NCBI RefSeq assembly: GCF_021654775.1
Contig: NZ_AP025343.1
Coordinates: 4,369,501-4,433,500 of the forward strand
Reading direction: 5' to 3'
DNA length: 64,000 nucleotides
Origin: Paenibacillus azoreducens
Lineage (GTDB): Bacteria; Bacillota; Bacilli; Paenibacillales; Paenibacillaceae
Below are positions 34,509 through 44,056 of the stretch, piece after piece (the first letter of the stretch is position 1; every line of letters starts with the position of its first letter). The notes under the pieces are model-generated. The model saw only the letters and a program-made list of their open reading frames with translations. It made no database searches and was not told where the DNA came from. Position numbers and translations under genes: made by a program.

Positions 34509-35477
34509 TTACCACAATTTATTTTCGGACACGCGTTTGCTGATGGCATTCGCCGACACGATCAGAATCAGGCTGATGACGGAATTAAACAAACCGACCG
34601 CCGCCGTAAAGCTGTAGCTTGCCTCCAAAATACCTTTGCGGTACACATAGGTGGAAATAACGTCTGCCGTTTCATAGGTGAGCGGATTGTATAACAAAAG
34701 AACCTTTTCGCTGCCGACTGACAGCAGATTGCCCATGTTCAGAATAAACATGATCACGATCGTAGGCATGATGCCGGGAATCGTAATATGGAAAATTTGT
34801 TTCCAACGGTTGGCGCCATCGATTTTGGCCGCTTCATACAACGTCGGATCGATATTGGCTATCGCAGCCAAATAAATGATGGAGCCCCAGCCTACGCCCT
34901 GCCAAATACCGGAGGATACGAAAATAAATCGGAACCATCCGGCCTCTTTAAGGAAGTCGATCGGTTCAACCCCGAAAAAACCAATCAGTTGGTTGATCAA
35001 GCCGTCGCGGCTTAAGAAATCGAACAGCATGCCTGCCACAACCACGATCGAAATGAAATGCGGCAAATAAGATATCGTTTGAACCACGCGTTTGAACATC
35101 ATTCTCCGGACTTCGTTCAGCAAAATAGCCAAAATGATCGCTGACGGGAATCCGAAAATCAGGTCATAGACATTGATCAGCACCGTATTCCGGATCAGTC
35201 TCCAGAAATAGATGCCGTTAAAAAAACTGTCGAAATGCTTAAAGCCGACCCATGGACTTCCCCAAATGCCGCCGGCCGGGCTGTAATCTTTAAATGCGAT
35301 TTGCAGGCCGTACATCGGACCGTAATGAAAAATTATATAGTAGGCAATGACAGGCAGCGCCATCAGGTAAATGATCCAGTTCCGACGCAGATCCTTCCGT
35401 ATGATTTGCCCTTTGGAAAGATCCATGCTGCTTTTCGCCGGCTTGTTCATCATCTTTTTATTCGATATCTGCCACAT
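34509..35477 (-). CDS. Carbohydrate ABC transporter permease, LplB type
   Basis: 322 residues; ATG after AGGGAG. A cytoplasmic N-terminus, six helices and the EAA loop DPTLYEAAKIDGANRWKQIFHITIPGIMPT. HYGPMYGLQIAFKDYSPAGGIWGSPWVGF near the N-terminus is typical of the LplB subgroup. It forms the translocation pore with the LplC-type partner. Confidence 0.92.
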   Translation of the reverse strand: MWQISNKKMMNKPAKSSMDLSKGQIIRKDLRRNWIIYLMALPVIAYYIIFHYGPMYGLQIAFKDYSPAGGIWGSPWVGFKHFDSFFNGIYFWRLIRNTVLINVYDLIFGFPSAIILAILLNEVRRMMFKRVVQTISYLPHFISIVVVAGMLFDFLSRDGLINQLIGFFGVEPIDFLKEAGWFRFIFVSSGIWQGVGWGSIIYLAAIANIDPTLYEAAKIDGANRWKQIFHITIPGIMPTIVIMFILNMGNLLSVGSEKVLLLYNPLTYETADVISTYVYRKGILEASYSFTAAVGLFNSVISLILIVSANAISKRVSENKLW

Positions 35478-35572
35478 TCGTCTCCCTGCCTTTCCATGTC
35501 GTAATTCTCGATTTGTGAAAAGCCGGGAGATGAGCGTTCATCCCCCGGGCTTCAAAAACGCTGTCTTGATGA

Positions 35573-37198
35573 TTAACGCTTATTGAACCGGTCAAGGGCT
35601 GCCTGTTGAATCTTGATTGCGTCTTCAATGCCCATAGCCTCGATTTTCTTCACGTATTTATCGAAGTTTTCAAGCGGCTCGGCGCCCATGATAAACTTCA
35701 GGAACATTTCATCGCGGTAAGTATTAATATCCGTCATGAGCGAGGCATATTGCGAGCTTTCATCTTTGGTTGGCGTCACGAGCGGCATTCTGCGTTCACC
35801 CGTCGGCTGGGACCAAACCTCCAGCGCTTCCCGCTGGTTCGGCAGAGCCAAATATTGCATTTGGAAATCGTCGCTCAGAACAAACGGCGCGCTCCATGTG
35901 GAACGGTTATGCTTGGCAAACGACTGCTGCAAACTGACTCCGCTTGGCGGATTCAGCACTTCCGGCAAAAAGACCGGCTTGCCGTTTTCCATTTTGTAGG
36001 CTTCGCCTTCCTTGCCGTAGTTGAACAGCAGATCTCCTTTTTCGCCATATGCATAGTCAAGCCATTTTACCGTTTCGATCGGGTTCGAATTGCTTGTCGA
36101 GATGGCAGCCCCTACGCCATTAGTGGCAAAATCCTTTTGTCCCCAAATCGCCTTATCTCCTTTTTTCAGCACCGGATACGGGGCAGCCACCAGATTGAAG
36201 TTCGGGTCTTTGTCTTTCATCAGATTGGCATATTTGCCGATCCCGCCGCCATTGTATGTCGGGGCCGCTCCCAGTTGGTTGCCCGTCATTTTGGCGTCGA
36301 ACAGTTTATCGTTAGGTGCCGCAAAATCTTTATCAAGCAAACCTTCCTTATACCACTGGTTCAACGTGGTCAGGAACTCTTTATATTCCGGCTGGATCGG
36401 GCCGTATTTCACTTGATTGTCCATTTGGTAAAAGCCATAATTGATACCCCAGGCACCCAGGAAAGGAGCGCCGACACTCACGTCTTCCTTGGTGAGATAA
36501 AGCGGGATTTCATCAGCCTTGCCGTTGCCGTTCGGATCTTTTTCTTTAAAAGCCTTCAGCACTTCATGCCATTCATCAATCGTTGTCGGGACTTCCAGTC
36601 CAAGCTTATCCAACCAGTCTTTGCGGATCGAAGGTCCGTAGAATACCCGGACTTTTTCGCCGCCGCGGAAAAACGGAAACATATACAAGCTCCCGTCATC
36701 CGTCGTCACCTGCTTTTTCCAATCCGGATGCTCTTCCAGCAGCTTTTTCAAATTCGGGGCGTATTGGTCGATCAGATCATTTAATTTAATGATTTTATTG
36801 TCTTGAATTGCTTTCTCGGGTCCCCCCGGGTATCCAATCCATGAGGTTTCAATGACATCCGGCAGCTTTTCGGAAACCATCATCAGGTTAAACTGCTCTT
36901 GCGCTTGGGCCGAATCTGTCGGCGGATGCTGGAATTCCACTTTCACGCCGGTAATGTTCTCAAGTTCTTTGTACATCCCCATTTCGGCATAGGTTTTCAT
37001 TTGTGCCGCTGCCGCGGAATGCATGCTAACCCAATAAGTGAGATTCGTCAGCTTTTGCGCCTCTCCCGCCTGTTTTTCCGACGCGGATGTTTCCCCTTTG
37101 GTTTCGCCATTCCCGGAACCGTTTCCGCATGCTGCAAGTGATAAAACCAAAGTAGCTGCTAATAACATGGTTCCTAATTTTTTGCCTTTCCCCTTCAT
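35573..37198 (-). CDS. Extracellular sugar-binding lipoprotein, LplA type
   Basis: 541 residues. The lipoprotein signal ends LSLAACG. The mature protein is a large family 1-like solute-binding protein: TNLTYWVSMHSAAAAQMKTYAEM, VIETSWIGYPGG, DGSLYMFPFFRGGEKVRVFYGPSIRKDWLDKLG, DPNGNGKADEIPLYL (a calcium-loop-like segment) and the C-terminal YVKKIEAMGIEDAIKIQQAALDRF. It captures an oligosaccharide for the two permeases. The neighbouring GH88 and GH29 enzymes suggest an unsaturated uronic-acid or fucose-containing glycan. Confidence 0.93.
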   Translation of the reverse strand: MKGKGKKLGTMLLAATLVLSLAACGNGSGNGETKGETSASEKQAGEAQKLTNLTYWVSMHSAAAAQMKTYAEMGMYKELENITGVKVEFQHPPTDSAQAQEQFNLMMVSEKLPDVIETSWIGYPGGPEKAIQDNKIIKLNDLIDQYAPNLKKLLEEHPDWKKQVTTDDGSLYMFPFFRGGEKVRVFYGPSIRKDWLDKLGLEVPTTIDEWHEVLKAFKEKDPNGNGKADEIPLYLTKEDVSVGAPFLGAWGINYGFYQMDNQVKYGPIQPEYKEFLTTLNQWYKEGLLDKDFAAPNDKLFDAKMTGNQLGAAPTYNGGGIGKYANLMKDKDPNFNLVAAPYPVLKKGDKAIWGQKDFATNGVGAAISTSNSNPIETVKWLDYAYGEKGDLLFNYGKEGEAYKMENGKPVFLPEVLNPPSGVSLQQSFAKHNRSTWSAPFVLSDDFQMQYLALPNQREALEVWSQPTGERRMPLVTPTKDESSQYASLMTDINTYRDEMFLKFIMGAEPLENFDKYVKKIEAMGIEDAIKIQQAALDRFNKR

Positions 37199-37447
37199 GT
37201 AAGCGCCTCCTTTTTGATTGTTGCTAAATCGCCGGACTTTGGTTTTATTTCGATCAAGCCGGTATCCAAAGTATAGGAAACAGTCTGCTTCGCAAGAAAC
37301 AGCGAACTTTTCATCAGCCTTGTATTTTCGTAAGATTTCGGGACTGACGATTTTTCGTTTTTCTATCTTTTTTTAAGATCGTTCATGTTCATTCAGGCGA
37401 AAAAGCCTGTCGTGACGCGGTTTTTCCGCACTTCCTTTCATCAGCCT

Positions 37448-39229
37448 TTAACTGCCGCCATAACCCCTCTCATCCTCTATACGCACAAGCCGAACGGCCC
37501 GAAGCTTAACCGGATCGGCATGCCAGATTTCCGTAAACCGGGGTGAGGGGTCCTTAATCTTGGATGAACCGATCACAAGCGTCTGCATCCCCGCTTCATT
37601 CCAGGTAACGCGTCCGATCCGGGACAAAACGGCGGTATACGGATGCTGGCAGGACGGTGAATGCTCATCCGCCGCGTCTTCCATCAAATCTTTGACGATA
37701 TTTTGCCCGGCCGTTTCAACCAGGAGGGGTTCAGGATATAAATCGGACCATTGTTGATCATACCGTTTGAAGCTGACCAGCATCAATTCATACGTTCCCG
37801 GCTCAATCAGCTTAAAGGTCCATCCCGCGCTCCGCAGCGCCGGAAGCCCTTGTTCTTCGTCGGCTTCCCGGAGAATATGGATTGCGGCATGCGGCATATC
37901 CAGCTGAAAAATGCCGTCCGGCATTTGGGTCAGCATACGGTCGAAGTCATTTTCCGCTTCAAGTTCCAGCACAATGACCGATACATGCTGGTCCGTCGGC
38001 TGCGGCGGCAAATGAAGTGTTAATGTATGCAGGTCCAGGTTCCCGTCATAGCTCTGCAGGGCTGCAATACCCGCTTGGTTTGGGTCAGCCAATGGATAGG
38101 CGCGCAATATTTTATTCCGGATGCCGCACAGCCGCAAACCGTCCGCCGGCCATTTGGTGTTGTGGATATGAAGATACAACCTGCCCGGTTTGGCCGTGAT
38201 CGCACCCCAATCCGGCTCGCAAGGGAAAGGGCTTCCCTCCGTGCCGTATATCGCTTCCGCATTGCGCCGGATCCACGCTCCCACTTCCCGCAGCCGTTCC
38301 ACCGAAAGTTCCGGGATGGTCCCTTGCGGAGTCGGCCCGACATTCAGCAGCAGATTGCCGCCTTTTCCGATGACATTCACCAGCTTTTGGATTAATGCAT
38401 CCGCCGTTTTCCAGATTTGATCCCGGGTTGTATACCCCCATGACTGGTTCAGCGTCATCGGCGTTTCCCAAGGCCTCGTATCTTCGCCGCTCATTCCAAT
38501 TTCATTGTCGCCTTTGGACACGTAATCACCCATGCCCATATAATGCGAAACCCGGGAATTGATCAGGCAGTCCGGCTGGAGACTCCGCACATGCTGCACG
38601 ATTGCCTTGCTGTCCTCTTCGGACAACCCCCCGGCCGTATCGAACCATAATAAACCGACCCGGCCGTATTCCGTCAAAAGCTCCTTCAATTGCGGTTTCG
38701 CTTTGCCTTCCCAGTATTCAGAGAAACGCTTTTCCTCCAGCTTGTAATCCCATGTATTGTTATGCTCTTTATGGACGGCATGCGGATGGTGCCAGTCGAT
38801 CACATGTGAATAATAGAAACATAGGACCATGCCCGCTTCCCGGCACGCCTCGGCCAGCTCTTTCAGCGGATCGCGCCGGAAAGGCGTCCTGTCCACGATA
38901 TTAAAAGGATCTGCTTTCGAGTGATACATCGCGAAGCCGTCATGATGTTTGGCCGTAATGACGATATACCGCATCCCCGCTTCCTTTGCCAGGGACACCC
39001 ATGCTTTGGCATCAAATTCCGTCGGATTGAATTGCTGCGCCAGCTTTTCATATTCATGCACCGGTATTTTCTGTCCATACATGATCCACTCGCCTTGCGC
39101 CGGAATCGCATATAACCCCCAGTGGATGAACATGCCGAATCTGGACTCTGTCCACCATGCCGTGCGCCGATCTCTTACATTAGTCCCCGCAGCATGGGCT
39201 GCATTCGGTACACTGTTTGCTTCTTCCAT
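37448..39229 (-). CDS. Alpha-L-fucosidase (GH29)
   Basis: 593 residues with no signal peptide. The catalytic barrel (about 20-370) begins WWTESRFGMFIHWGLYAIPAQGEW; AKHHDGFAMYHSK follows, and the nucleophile Asp is in VGLLWFDTAGGL. KGGNLLLNVGPTPQGTIPE closes the barrel, followed by a C-terminal beta domain. It should hydrolyse alpha-L-fucosides, or related galactosides, from imported oligosaccharides. Its start lies 15 bp after the GH88 gene, so the two are one transcript. Confidence 0.92.
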   Translation of the reverse strand: MEEANSVPNAAHAAGTNVRDRRTAWWTESRFGMFIHWGLYAIPAQGEWIMYGQKIPVHEYEKLAQQFNPTEFDAKAWVSLAKEAGMRYIVITAKHHDGFAMYHSKADPFNIVDRTPFRRDPLKELAEACREAGMVLCFYYSHVIDWHHPHAVHKEHNNTWDYKLEEKRFSEYWEGKAKPQLKELLTEYGRVGLLWFDTAGGLSEEDSKAIVQHVRSLQPDCLINSRVSHYMGMGDYVSKGDNEIGMSGEDTRPWETPMTLNQSWGYTTRDQIWKTADALIQKLVNVIGKGGNLLLNVGPTPQGTIPELSVERLREVGAWIRRNAEAIYGTEGSPFPCEPDWGAITAKPGRLYLHIHNTKWPADGLRLCGIRNKILRAYPLADPNQAGIAALQSYDGNLDLHTLTLHLPPQPTDQHVSVIVLELEAENDFDRMLTQMPDGIFQLDMPHAAIHILREADEEQGLPALRSAGWTFKLIEPGTYELMLVSFKRYDQQWSDLYPEPLLVETAGQNIVKDLMEDAADEHSPSCQHPYTAVLSRIGRVTWNEAGMQTLVIGSSKIKDPSPRFTEIWHADPVKLRAVRLVRIEDERGYGGS

Positions 39230-39244
39230 CGCCCCTGCTCCCTC

Positions 39245-40432
39245 CTACCAGTATGGCTTCCAGTCTTTGGCGGCCCGGACGAGAGCTTCATACATGAAAT
39301 AATCGCCCCAAATGCAGCATTCATCCACGCCGGTATTTCCCGGCTTACTGTACACCGCATGCAGTAAAATGCCGTTGGATTCCGGCGTATCGCATGTCAT
39401 ATAGTTATCGATCAGAGATTCCAAAATCAGCAGGGCCGCGTTTTCATATATCCGTTTATGAGGATCGGTCAGCGGCAGATGTTTGGCGGTTTCCAACAGG
39501 CCGCAAACCGCAATGGCAGCGGCGGAACTGTCCCTCTCTTCTTCGCCGTCCGTAAAAATCAAATCCCAATAGCTGACATAGTCCTGCGGCAGCCGGTTAA
39601 GGAAATAATTCGTAATTTTCTTCGTCAATTCAATCAACTCAAAATCATCCGTGTAACGGTAAGACAGCGGAAAACCGTATATTCCCCAAGCTTGTCCGCG
39701 CGACCAGCAGGAATCATCCGCGTATCCTTGGGCGGTGGAGCCATATTTCGGCTCACCCGTTTCGGTATCCATATAAAAGGTATGGAAGCTGGATGCATCC
39801 TCCCGAATTAAATATTGTGCGGCCATCCGGACATGGGAAGCTGCGGCATCATCGTATTTGCGGTCCCCGGACACTTCGCTCGCCCAATATAACAGCGGCA
39901 GATTCATCAAGCAGTCGATAATCATGCGGCCCTGCTGCCTCGGATCGCTTAAATTCCCCCAAGCCTGAATGATTCCCGCTTTATCCAAATAGCGGATGTA
40001 AAGAAGCTCGGCAGCTGCCAGGGCAAATTCTTTGGCCTCTTCGTTGCCGGTCAGTTTGTAAGCTGAAACGCATGACAACGTATAAAGAAAACCCAAATCA
40101 TGCGTATCTGTGTAACGCCGTTCTTCCACCCGCTGCTTGTAGCTGCCCAGCTGCTGTTCGGCTGCGAGACGGTATTTCTCATCACCTGTCGTCTCATAGG
40201 CAAGCCACAACATCCCTGTCCAAAAGGCCGGCGTCCATTCCGTATTGCCCACCTGCCTGTAAACATTGTTTGTGCTGGCTTCGGAAGGAAACGTGCCTTT
40301 GAATGTTTCAAGATTACGGTCTATCTGCTTCAAAATAAAAGCCATCGCTTCTTCACAGCGTTTTTGGGTCAGCTGCGGTTCACGATTATACCTGCCGGCA
40401 TCCTGAATACCTTCGTCTTTAACCTGCTTCAT
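39245..40432 (-). CDS. GH88 family unsaturated uronyl hydrolase
   Basis: 395 residues, cytosolic. It has an (alpha/alpha)6 barrel pattern with DTHDLGFLYTLS (catalytic Asp region), YADDSCWSRGQAWGIYGFPLSY (the second conserved Asp and RGQAW signature) and DSSAAAIAVCGLLE near the end. GH88 enzymes open the 4,5-unsaturated uronic acid left by polysaccharide lyases, by hydration of the double bond. With GH29 and the Lpl-type importer it completes intracellular breakdown of lyase products. First gene of the locus. Confidence 0.9.
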   Translation of the reverse strand: MKQVKDEGIQDAGRYNREPQLTQKRCEEAMAFILKQIDRNLETFKGTFPSEASTNNVYRQVGNTEWTPAFWTGMLWLAYETTGDEKYRLAAEQQLGSYKQRVEERRYTDTHDLGFLYTLSCVSAYKLTGNEEAKEFALAAAELLYIRYLDKAGIIQAWGNLSDPRQQGRMIIDCLMNLPLLYWASEVSGDRKYDDAAASHVRMAAQYLIREDASSFHTFYMDTETGEPKYGSTAQGYADDSCWSRGQAWGIYGFPLSYRYTDDFELIELTKKITNYFLNRLPQDYVSYWDLIFTDGEEERDSSAAAIAVCGLLETAKHLPLTDPHKRIYENAALLILESLIDNYMTCDTPESNGILLHAVYSKPGNTGVDECCIWGDYFMYEALVRAAKDWKPYW

Positions 40433-40618
40433 GTTTGCATTCCCCCCTGGTAATGGATTGGTCTTGCGTGATTGAATTGTACCCAGAGAAGGATCAAGAC
40501 GACAATCGTTATCTTTTCGTATGGACTGCCGTTTTTACTTCACATGCCCATGGTTGAAAAAAAGTTTATACGGTTGAATAATCGTTGGTATCGGAAAATT
40601 CTGCTTTAGTCCTCATAC

Positions 40619-40675
40619 GAAAATACCGCAAGGACGAGCACCTGATGCTTTAAGGTGTCTATCCTTACGGTATTT
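40619..40675. terminator. Hairpin terminator after the TauE-like gene
   Basis: AATACCG pairs with CGGTATT, with AGGA/TCCT and CACCT/AGGTG extending the stem. On the minus strand it ends TATTTTCG. The stem overlaps the TauE stop codon. Confidence 0.65.
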
Positions 40676-41474
40676 ACGGCAGGATGATTCCCCACCAGAT
40701 CTTGACAGCCGTGGCCGCAATCAAAACAGCAAGGGCGATCCGCAAGTAGTTCACATTCAAATGCCGGCTCACCCGCGTGCCTATAGGCGCACCCAAGATA
40801 CTGCCGATCACCGTAAAAAGCGTCGGTAGAAAAGGTACGCCTCCGCCGATCAGTTTCCCGGTAACTCCGCCGATAGCCGAGATAAACACAATAGCCAGTG
40901 AAGATGCCACCGTAATACGGATGGGAATCTGCAGCAGCGTCAGCATGATCGGAATAAGGATAAAAGAACCGCCCGCTCCGACAATACCGGATACAACCCC
41001 AACCAAAAGCGCCGCAACTGACGCGACAACCGGATTAAAAGCTAAAGACTCCAAAGCCTCTTCTTCCCTGCTTCCCCGGTTGGGCACCATCATTAAAATA
41101 ACAGCTATGACGGCCAATACACCGTATACGATATTAATCGTATCGCTATGAAGATATCTCGAACCGACGCTTCCTAACAGGCTGCCGATCAGAATGCTGA
41201 TCCCCATATTGGCAACCAGCCCCTTATGGATGAGCATCTTTTCTTTGCTGCTCTGCTTTCTGTAAGCAAGAACACCGGCAAGCGAGGCAAAGAAAACCTG
41301 AAACATGCTGATCGAGGCAACTTCTTTGGCAGAAAAACCGCCCGCATGAAACAGCCCCGGAACATACAGCAGCAGCGGGTAGTTAATAATCGCTCCGCCG
41401 ATTCCCAGCAAACCCGAGAGAAAAGAACCTATCAGGCCAATTAAAAACATGATGATATATCCGAATACATCCAT
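40674..41474 (-). CDS. yrkJ: TauE/SafE-family sulfur-anion exporter (YrkJ-like)
   Basis: 266 residues, eight or so helices in two repeats: LIGLIGSFLSGLLGIGGAIINYPLLLY and VGVVSGIVGAGGSFILIPIM are the paired TauE signatures. The family moves sulfite, sulfoacetate, thiosulfate and similar anions across the membrane. In B. subtilis the related yrkJ lies with yrkE, yrkF and yrkH, whose homologs follow here, so export of sulfite or thiosulfate made during persulfide oxidation is likely. Confidence 0.9.
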   Translation of the reverse strand: MDVFGYIIMFLIGLIGSFLSGLLGIGGAIINYPLLLYVPGLFHAGGFSAKEVASISMFQVFFASLAGVLAYRKQSSKEKMLIHKGLVANMGISILIGSLLGSVGSRYLHSDTINIVYGVLAVIAVILMMVPNRGSREEEALESLAFNPVVASVAALLVGVVSGIVGAGGSFILIPIMLTLLQIPIRITVASSLAIVFISAIGGVTGKLIGGGVPFLPTLFTVIGSILGAPIGTRVSRHLNVNYLRIALAVLIAATAVKIWWGIILP

Positions 41475-41609
41475 TTAAGAAGCACCTCCTCTGCCAAGCT
41501 CATCAATTTGAAAAACAATTTTCGAAAAATTCTACACATGATCAATAAGAGGAGTTATAATATATACATAATACCCAGTAATTCAATAGGATTAGGATGG
41601 TGAGTGGGA

Positions 41610-41774
41610 TTGCTAACCAAAATCAAACATTTGTTTCAGGACCGCTGCCCTAAATGTTCGGAACCTCTCATTGCCGAATCGGATCATCTCCGCTGCATCA
41701 AGAGCTGTCCGAATCAGCATTACACGGAGGAAACATACAGCCATCTTAACGTCAGAATCATTTATCCCAGTTAA
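41610..41774 (+). CDS. Small zinc-ribbon protein
   Basis: 54 residues from TTG 41610, behind a GGATGGTGA box and a TATAAT at 41556-41561. CPKCSEPLIAESDHLRCIKSC gives two Cys pairs (CxxC and CxxxC) spaced as in a small zinc ribbon, then PNQHYTEETY. It lies on the opposite strand inside the sulfur cluster, between the TauE-like gene and the rhodanese-MBL gene. Coding is supported by the Cys pattern, RBS and a tight terminator; the function is unknown. Confidence 0.6.
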   Translation: MLTKIKHLFQDRCPKCSEPLIAESDHLRCIKSCPNQHYTEETYSHLNVRIIYPS

Positions 41775-41784
41775 TTATTATAAC

Positions 41785-41814
41785 TGCAAACACTCCGATG
41801 GCCGGAGTGTTTGC
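41785..41814. terminator. Bidirectional terminator
   Basis: An 11-bp perfect stem, GCAAACACTCC with GGAGTGTTTGC, around an 8-nt loop separates the convergent zinc-ribbon and rhodanese-MBL genes. Confidence 0.75.
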
Positions 41815-41821
41815 TTGACTT

Positions 41822-42979
41822 TTAGTTATCATGTACGGCACAGCGGTTTGGACCTGTCTCCATCTCGCGCCGCTGTTCTTCATCCGGATTTATTTTCCCC
41901 ATGTTGGTCTGGCGGATTTCCTGATATGAATTGGGCTGCGGAGGCAGATTTTCCGTTACCGTTTTTCTGAATTCCGCTTCGTCCGCAATGTTTAGGCCCG
42001 GATTCTGATGAAATAAATCGCCGAGTTTTGCGGAAACTGTTCCTTTTTGATCCAGCTCCGTGATTTTACCGAAGTGGGCGGGGAGAACAATCAGTTGTTC
42101 CGGCATCCCCCCGAATATTCCGTACAAGGAGTTCCGCAGATCACTAACCCAATCTTCCGCCTTGCCGGCAAGATCCGGACGACCGATGGAAGCAACAAAC
42201 AAAATGTCGCCTGTCAAAAGGTACTCTTCATCGACCAAAAAGGACGTGCTGCCAATGGTATGGCCTGGCGTGTAAATCGGATGGATATTTACTTTGCCGT
42301 TTCCGATCCGAATATCACGATTTTCAACCAGCTCGTTATATGGGTACGTCACTTCGTCGGCATCTTTCGGCGGCAGCCAATAAGAAGCCCCTGTGGCTTG
42401 GGAAAGTTCATGTCCACCTGAGATATGGTCTGCATGCAGATGAGTATCCATCACATGTTTGATTTGTACGCCATGCTTTTGGGCAAAATCGACAAAGGGC
42501 TGAATGGTGCGGACAGCGTCGACCACAACCGCCTCGTCCCCCGACAAAATCATATACGAGAGACAACCCTTTCCGATTCTGACAAATTGGTAAACTTCAC
42601 CACCATTCTTCAAGTCCCCCACTTTCACGGGTTCCAAGTGTTCGCTCCACAGCTTCATGCCTCCTTCAAGATAATATACGTTTTCGCGTCCGGATTCCAC
42701 CAATTGTTCCGCTATGAACTTGGATGAGCCTTCCTTGGCGCACACAACAAGCAGCCGCTTTTCGGCAGGAATACGATCGAGCGCCGGTTCCACATCATCC
42801 AGCAGATCGAAGTATGGGATATTGATGATTTCAATCTTCTCGCCTTCGATTTTCCAGTCGTTAAATTCCGCCCAATTGCGTACATCCAAAATAAACAGCT
42901 CTTCCCGGCCGGCGATAATTTGCGATAGTTCGTGCGCCGTCATTTTTGCGAGTGATGTTTGTGTTGTCTTTTCAGTCAT
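41822..42979 (-). CDS. yrkH: Rhodanese-metallo-beta-lactamase fusion, persulfide-dioxygenase type (YrkH/CstB-like)
   Basis: 385 residues. An N-terminal rhodanese domain (about 10-112) has [19 protein letters not shown] and a Cys in [11 protein letters not shown]. The metallo-beta-lactamase domain (about 125-330) has the metal motif THLHADH plus [11 protein letters not shown] and LLTGDILFV. This fusion resembles S. aureus CstB and B. subtilis YrkH, iron enzymes that oxidise persulfides to thiosulfate or sulfite. It is the last gene of the operon running from 44380. The C-terminal 50 or so residues are polar and less conserved. Confidence 0.9.
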   Translation of the reverse strand: MTEKTTQTSLAKMTAHELSQIIAGREELFILDVRNWAEFNDWKIEGEKIEIINIPYFDLLDDVEPALDRIPAEKRLLVVCAKEGSSKFIAEQLVESGRENVYYLEGGMKLWSEHLEPVKVGDLKNGGEVYQFVRIGKGCLSYMILSGDEAVVVDAVRTIQPFVDFAQKHGVQIKHVMDTHLHADHISGGHELSQATGASYWLPPKDADEVTYPYNELVENRDIRIGNGKVNIHPIYTPGHTIGSTSFLVDEEYLLTGDILFVASIGRPDLAGKAEDWVSDLRNSLYGIFGGMPEQLIVLPAHFGKITELDQKGTVSAKLGDLFHQNPGLNIADEAEFRKTVTENLPPQPNSYQEIRQTNMGKINPDEEQRREMETGPNRCAVHDN

Positions 42980-43000
42980 CGTTTCTCCTCCTCATTGGTA

Positions 43001-43396
43001 TTAGAACGATAAGCTAATGTTGGCATCCTTGGCAAAATCGATAAAGGTCGCTGCGCCTCCCACTTCAATTCCGTTCATAAAATCTTCTTCTTTCAAGCTC
43101 ATGACATCCATCGTCATCTGGCAGGCGATCATTTTCACGCCCAATTCTTGCGCCATAGCCGCAAGTTCAGGAACGGAAGGCACATTGGCATTCTTAAAGC
43201 CTTCGGCAAAATGCTCGGCTCCAGCCGGCATCGGCAGCTGTTTTACAGCCTGCTTATGAATCAAGTTCAATCCTTCAAAAGTAAAAAAGATGCCTACTTC
43301 AGCGTCGCTTGCTGCTGCCGCGGTTGCGATATTGAAAACCTTGTATGCGTCAAACATTCCACCGTTCGCTGCGATAATCGCTACTTTCATTGCCAT
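43001..43396 (-). CDS. yrkE: DsrE-family sulfur-relay protein (YrkE-like)
   Basis: 131 residues; AGGAGG 8 nt before the ATG. A Rossmann-like small protein: KVAIIAANGGMFDAYKVFNIATAAAA, GIFFTFEGLNLIHKQAV and KMIACQMTMDVM with a single conserved Cys as in DsrE/YrkE. Such proteins carry protein-bound persulfide between TusA and rhodanese partners. It lies between the TusA-rhodanese and rhodanese-MBL genes, gaps 12 and 21 bp. Confidence 0.9.
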   Translation of the reverse strand: MAMKVAIIAANGGMFDAYKVFNIATAAAASDAEVGIFFTFEGLNLIHKQAVKQLPMPAGAEHFAEGFKNANVPSVPELAAMAQELGVKMIACQMTMDVMSLKEEDFMNGIEVGGAATFIDFAKDANISLSF

Positions 43397-43408
43397 TTTA
43401 TTTTCCTC

Positions 43409-43978
43409 CTAATCGCGTTCTACAGGTCCTGTCCACTGGGACATGCCTGGAACGACATTTTTAATATGTTTGAATCCTTGTTCACTTAAAAAATGGGCCG
43501 CCAGGCTGCTGCGATAGCCTGTCCGGCAAATGATGCAGATGTCATCCCCGGGATTCAACTCGCCCATGCGCTGTTCCAGGTCTCCCAGAGGTAAATTTAT
43601 GGAGCCTTTCAATCGGCCGAATGCATATTCGGCAGGCTCGCGGACATCCAACACAAGAATGTCACCATTTTCCTCCAGCAGCTCCTCAAGCTCCTCATTC
43701 CGGATGGCATGCGAAAACGTAATTTCTTCCTTGATGTCATCCGGCTCCGACTTGCGGACATAATGACGGTAGATGTTATCTTCTATCTGCGTCCCTAAAA
43801 ATTGGTGGCCTGTCGATTGGGACCAAGCCTGAATATCGGCTACAGAGCCTTTATCGGTAGCCTGGATTTCAAGCACCTGACCGGCGTTTAACTCGTTAAT
43901 GGCTTTTTTGGTGCGGACAATCGGCATTGGGCAAGCCAATCCTTTGGCATCCACAACCCGGTCAACTTTGATATTCAT
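43409..43978 (-). CDS. yrkF: TusA-rhodanese fusion (YrkF-like)
   Basis: 189 residues from ATG 43978, with GAGGTGA 6 nt upstream; the upstream 25 codons lack support. The TusA domain (1-75) has DAKGLACPMPIVRTKKAI, whose CPMP Cys carries persulfide. The rhodanese domain (about 95-189) has ILVLDVREPAEYAFGRLKGSIN and the active loop IICRTGYRSS. Size and order equal B. subtilis YrkF. It passes sulfane sulfur within one chain between carrier and transferase domains. Confidence 0.92.
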   Translation of the reverse strand: MNIKVDRVVDAKGLACPMPIVRTKKAINELNAGQVLEIQATDKGSVADIQAWSQSTGHQFLGTQIEDNIYRHYVRKSEPDDIKEEITFSHAIRNEELEELLEENGDILVLDVREPAEYAFGRLKGSINLPLGDLEQRMGELNPGDDICIICRTGYRSSLAAHFLSEQGFKHIKNVVPGMSQWTGPVERD

Positions 43979-44056
43979 TACCTTCACCTCTTCAATATTG
44001 TATAGATGCTGCAAAAAGCAATGGTTCATGTTGTATCGAAAACGAAAAGCCACTGA

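Noticed and set aside
35606..36784. 392-codon plus-strand ORF
   Set aside because: Antisense shadow of the sugar-binding lipoprotein, which has a signal peptide, RBS and family motifs.
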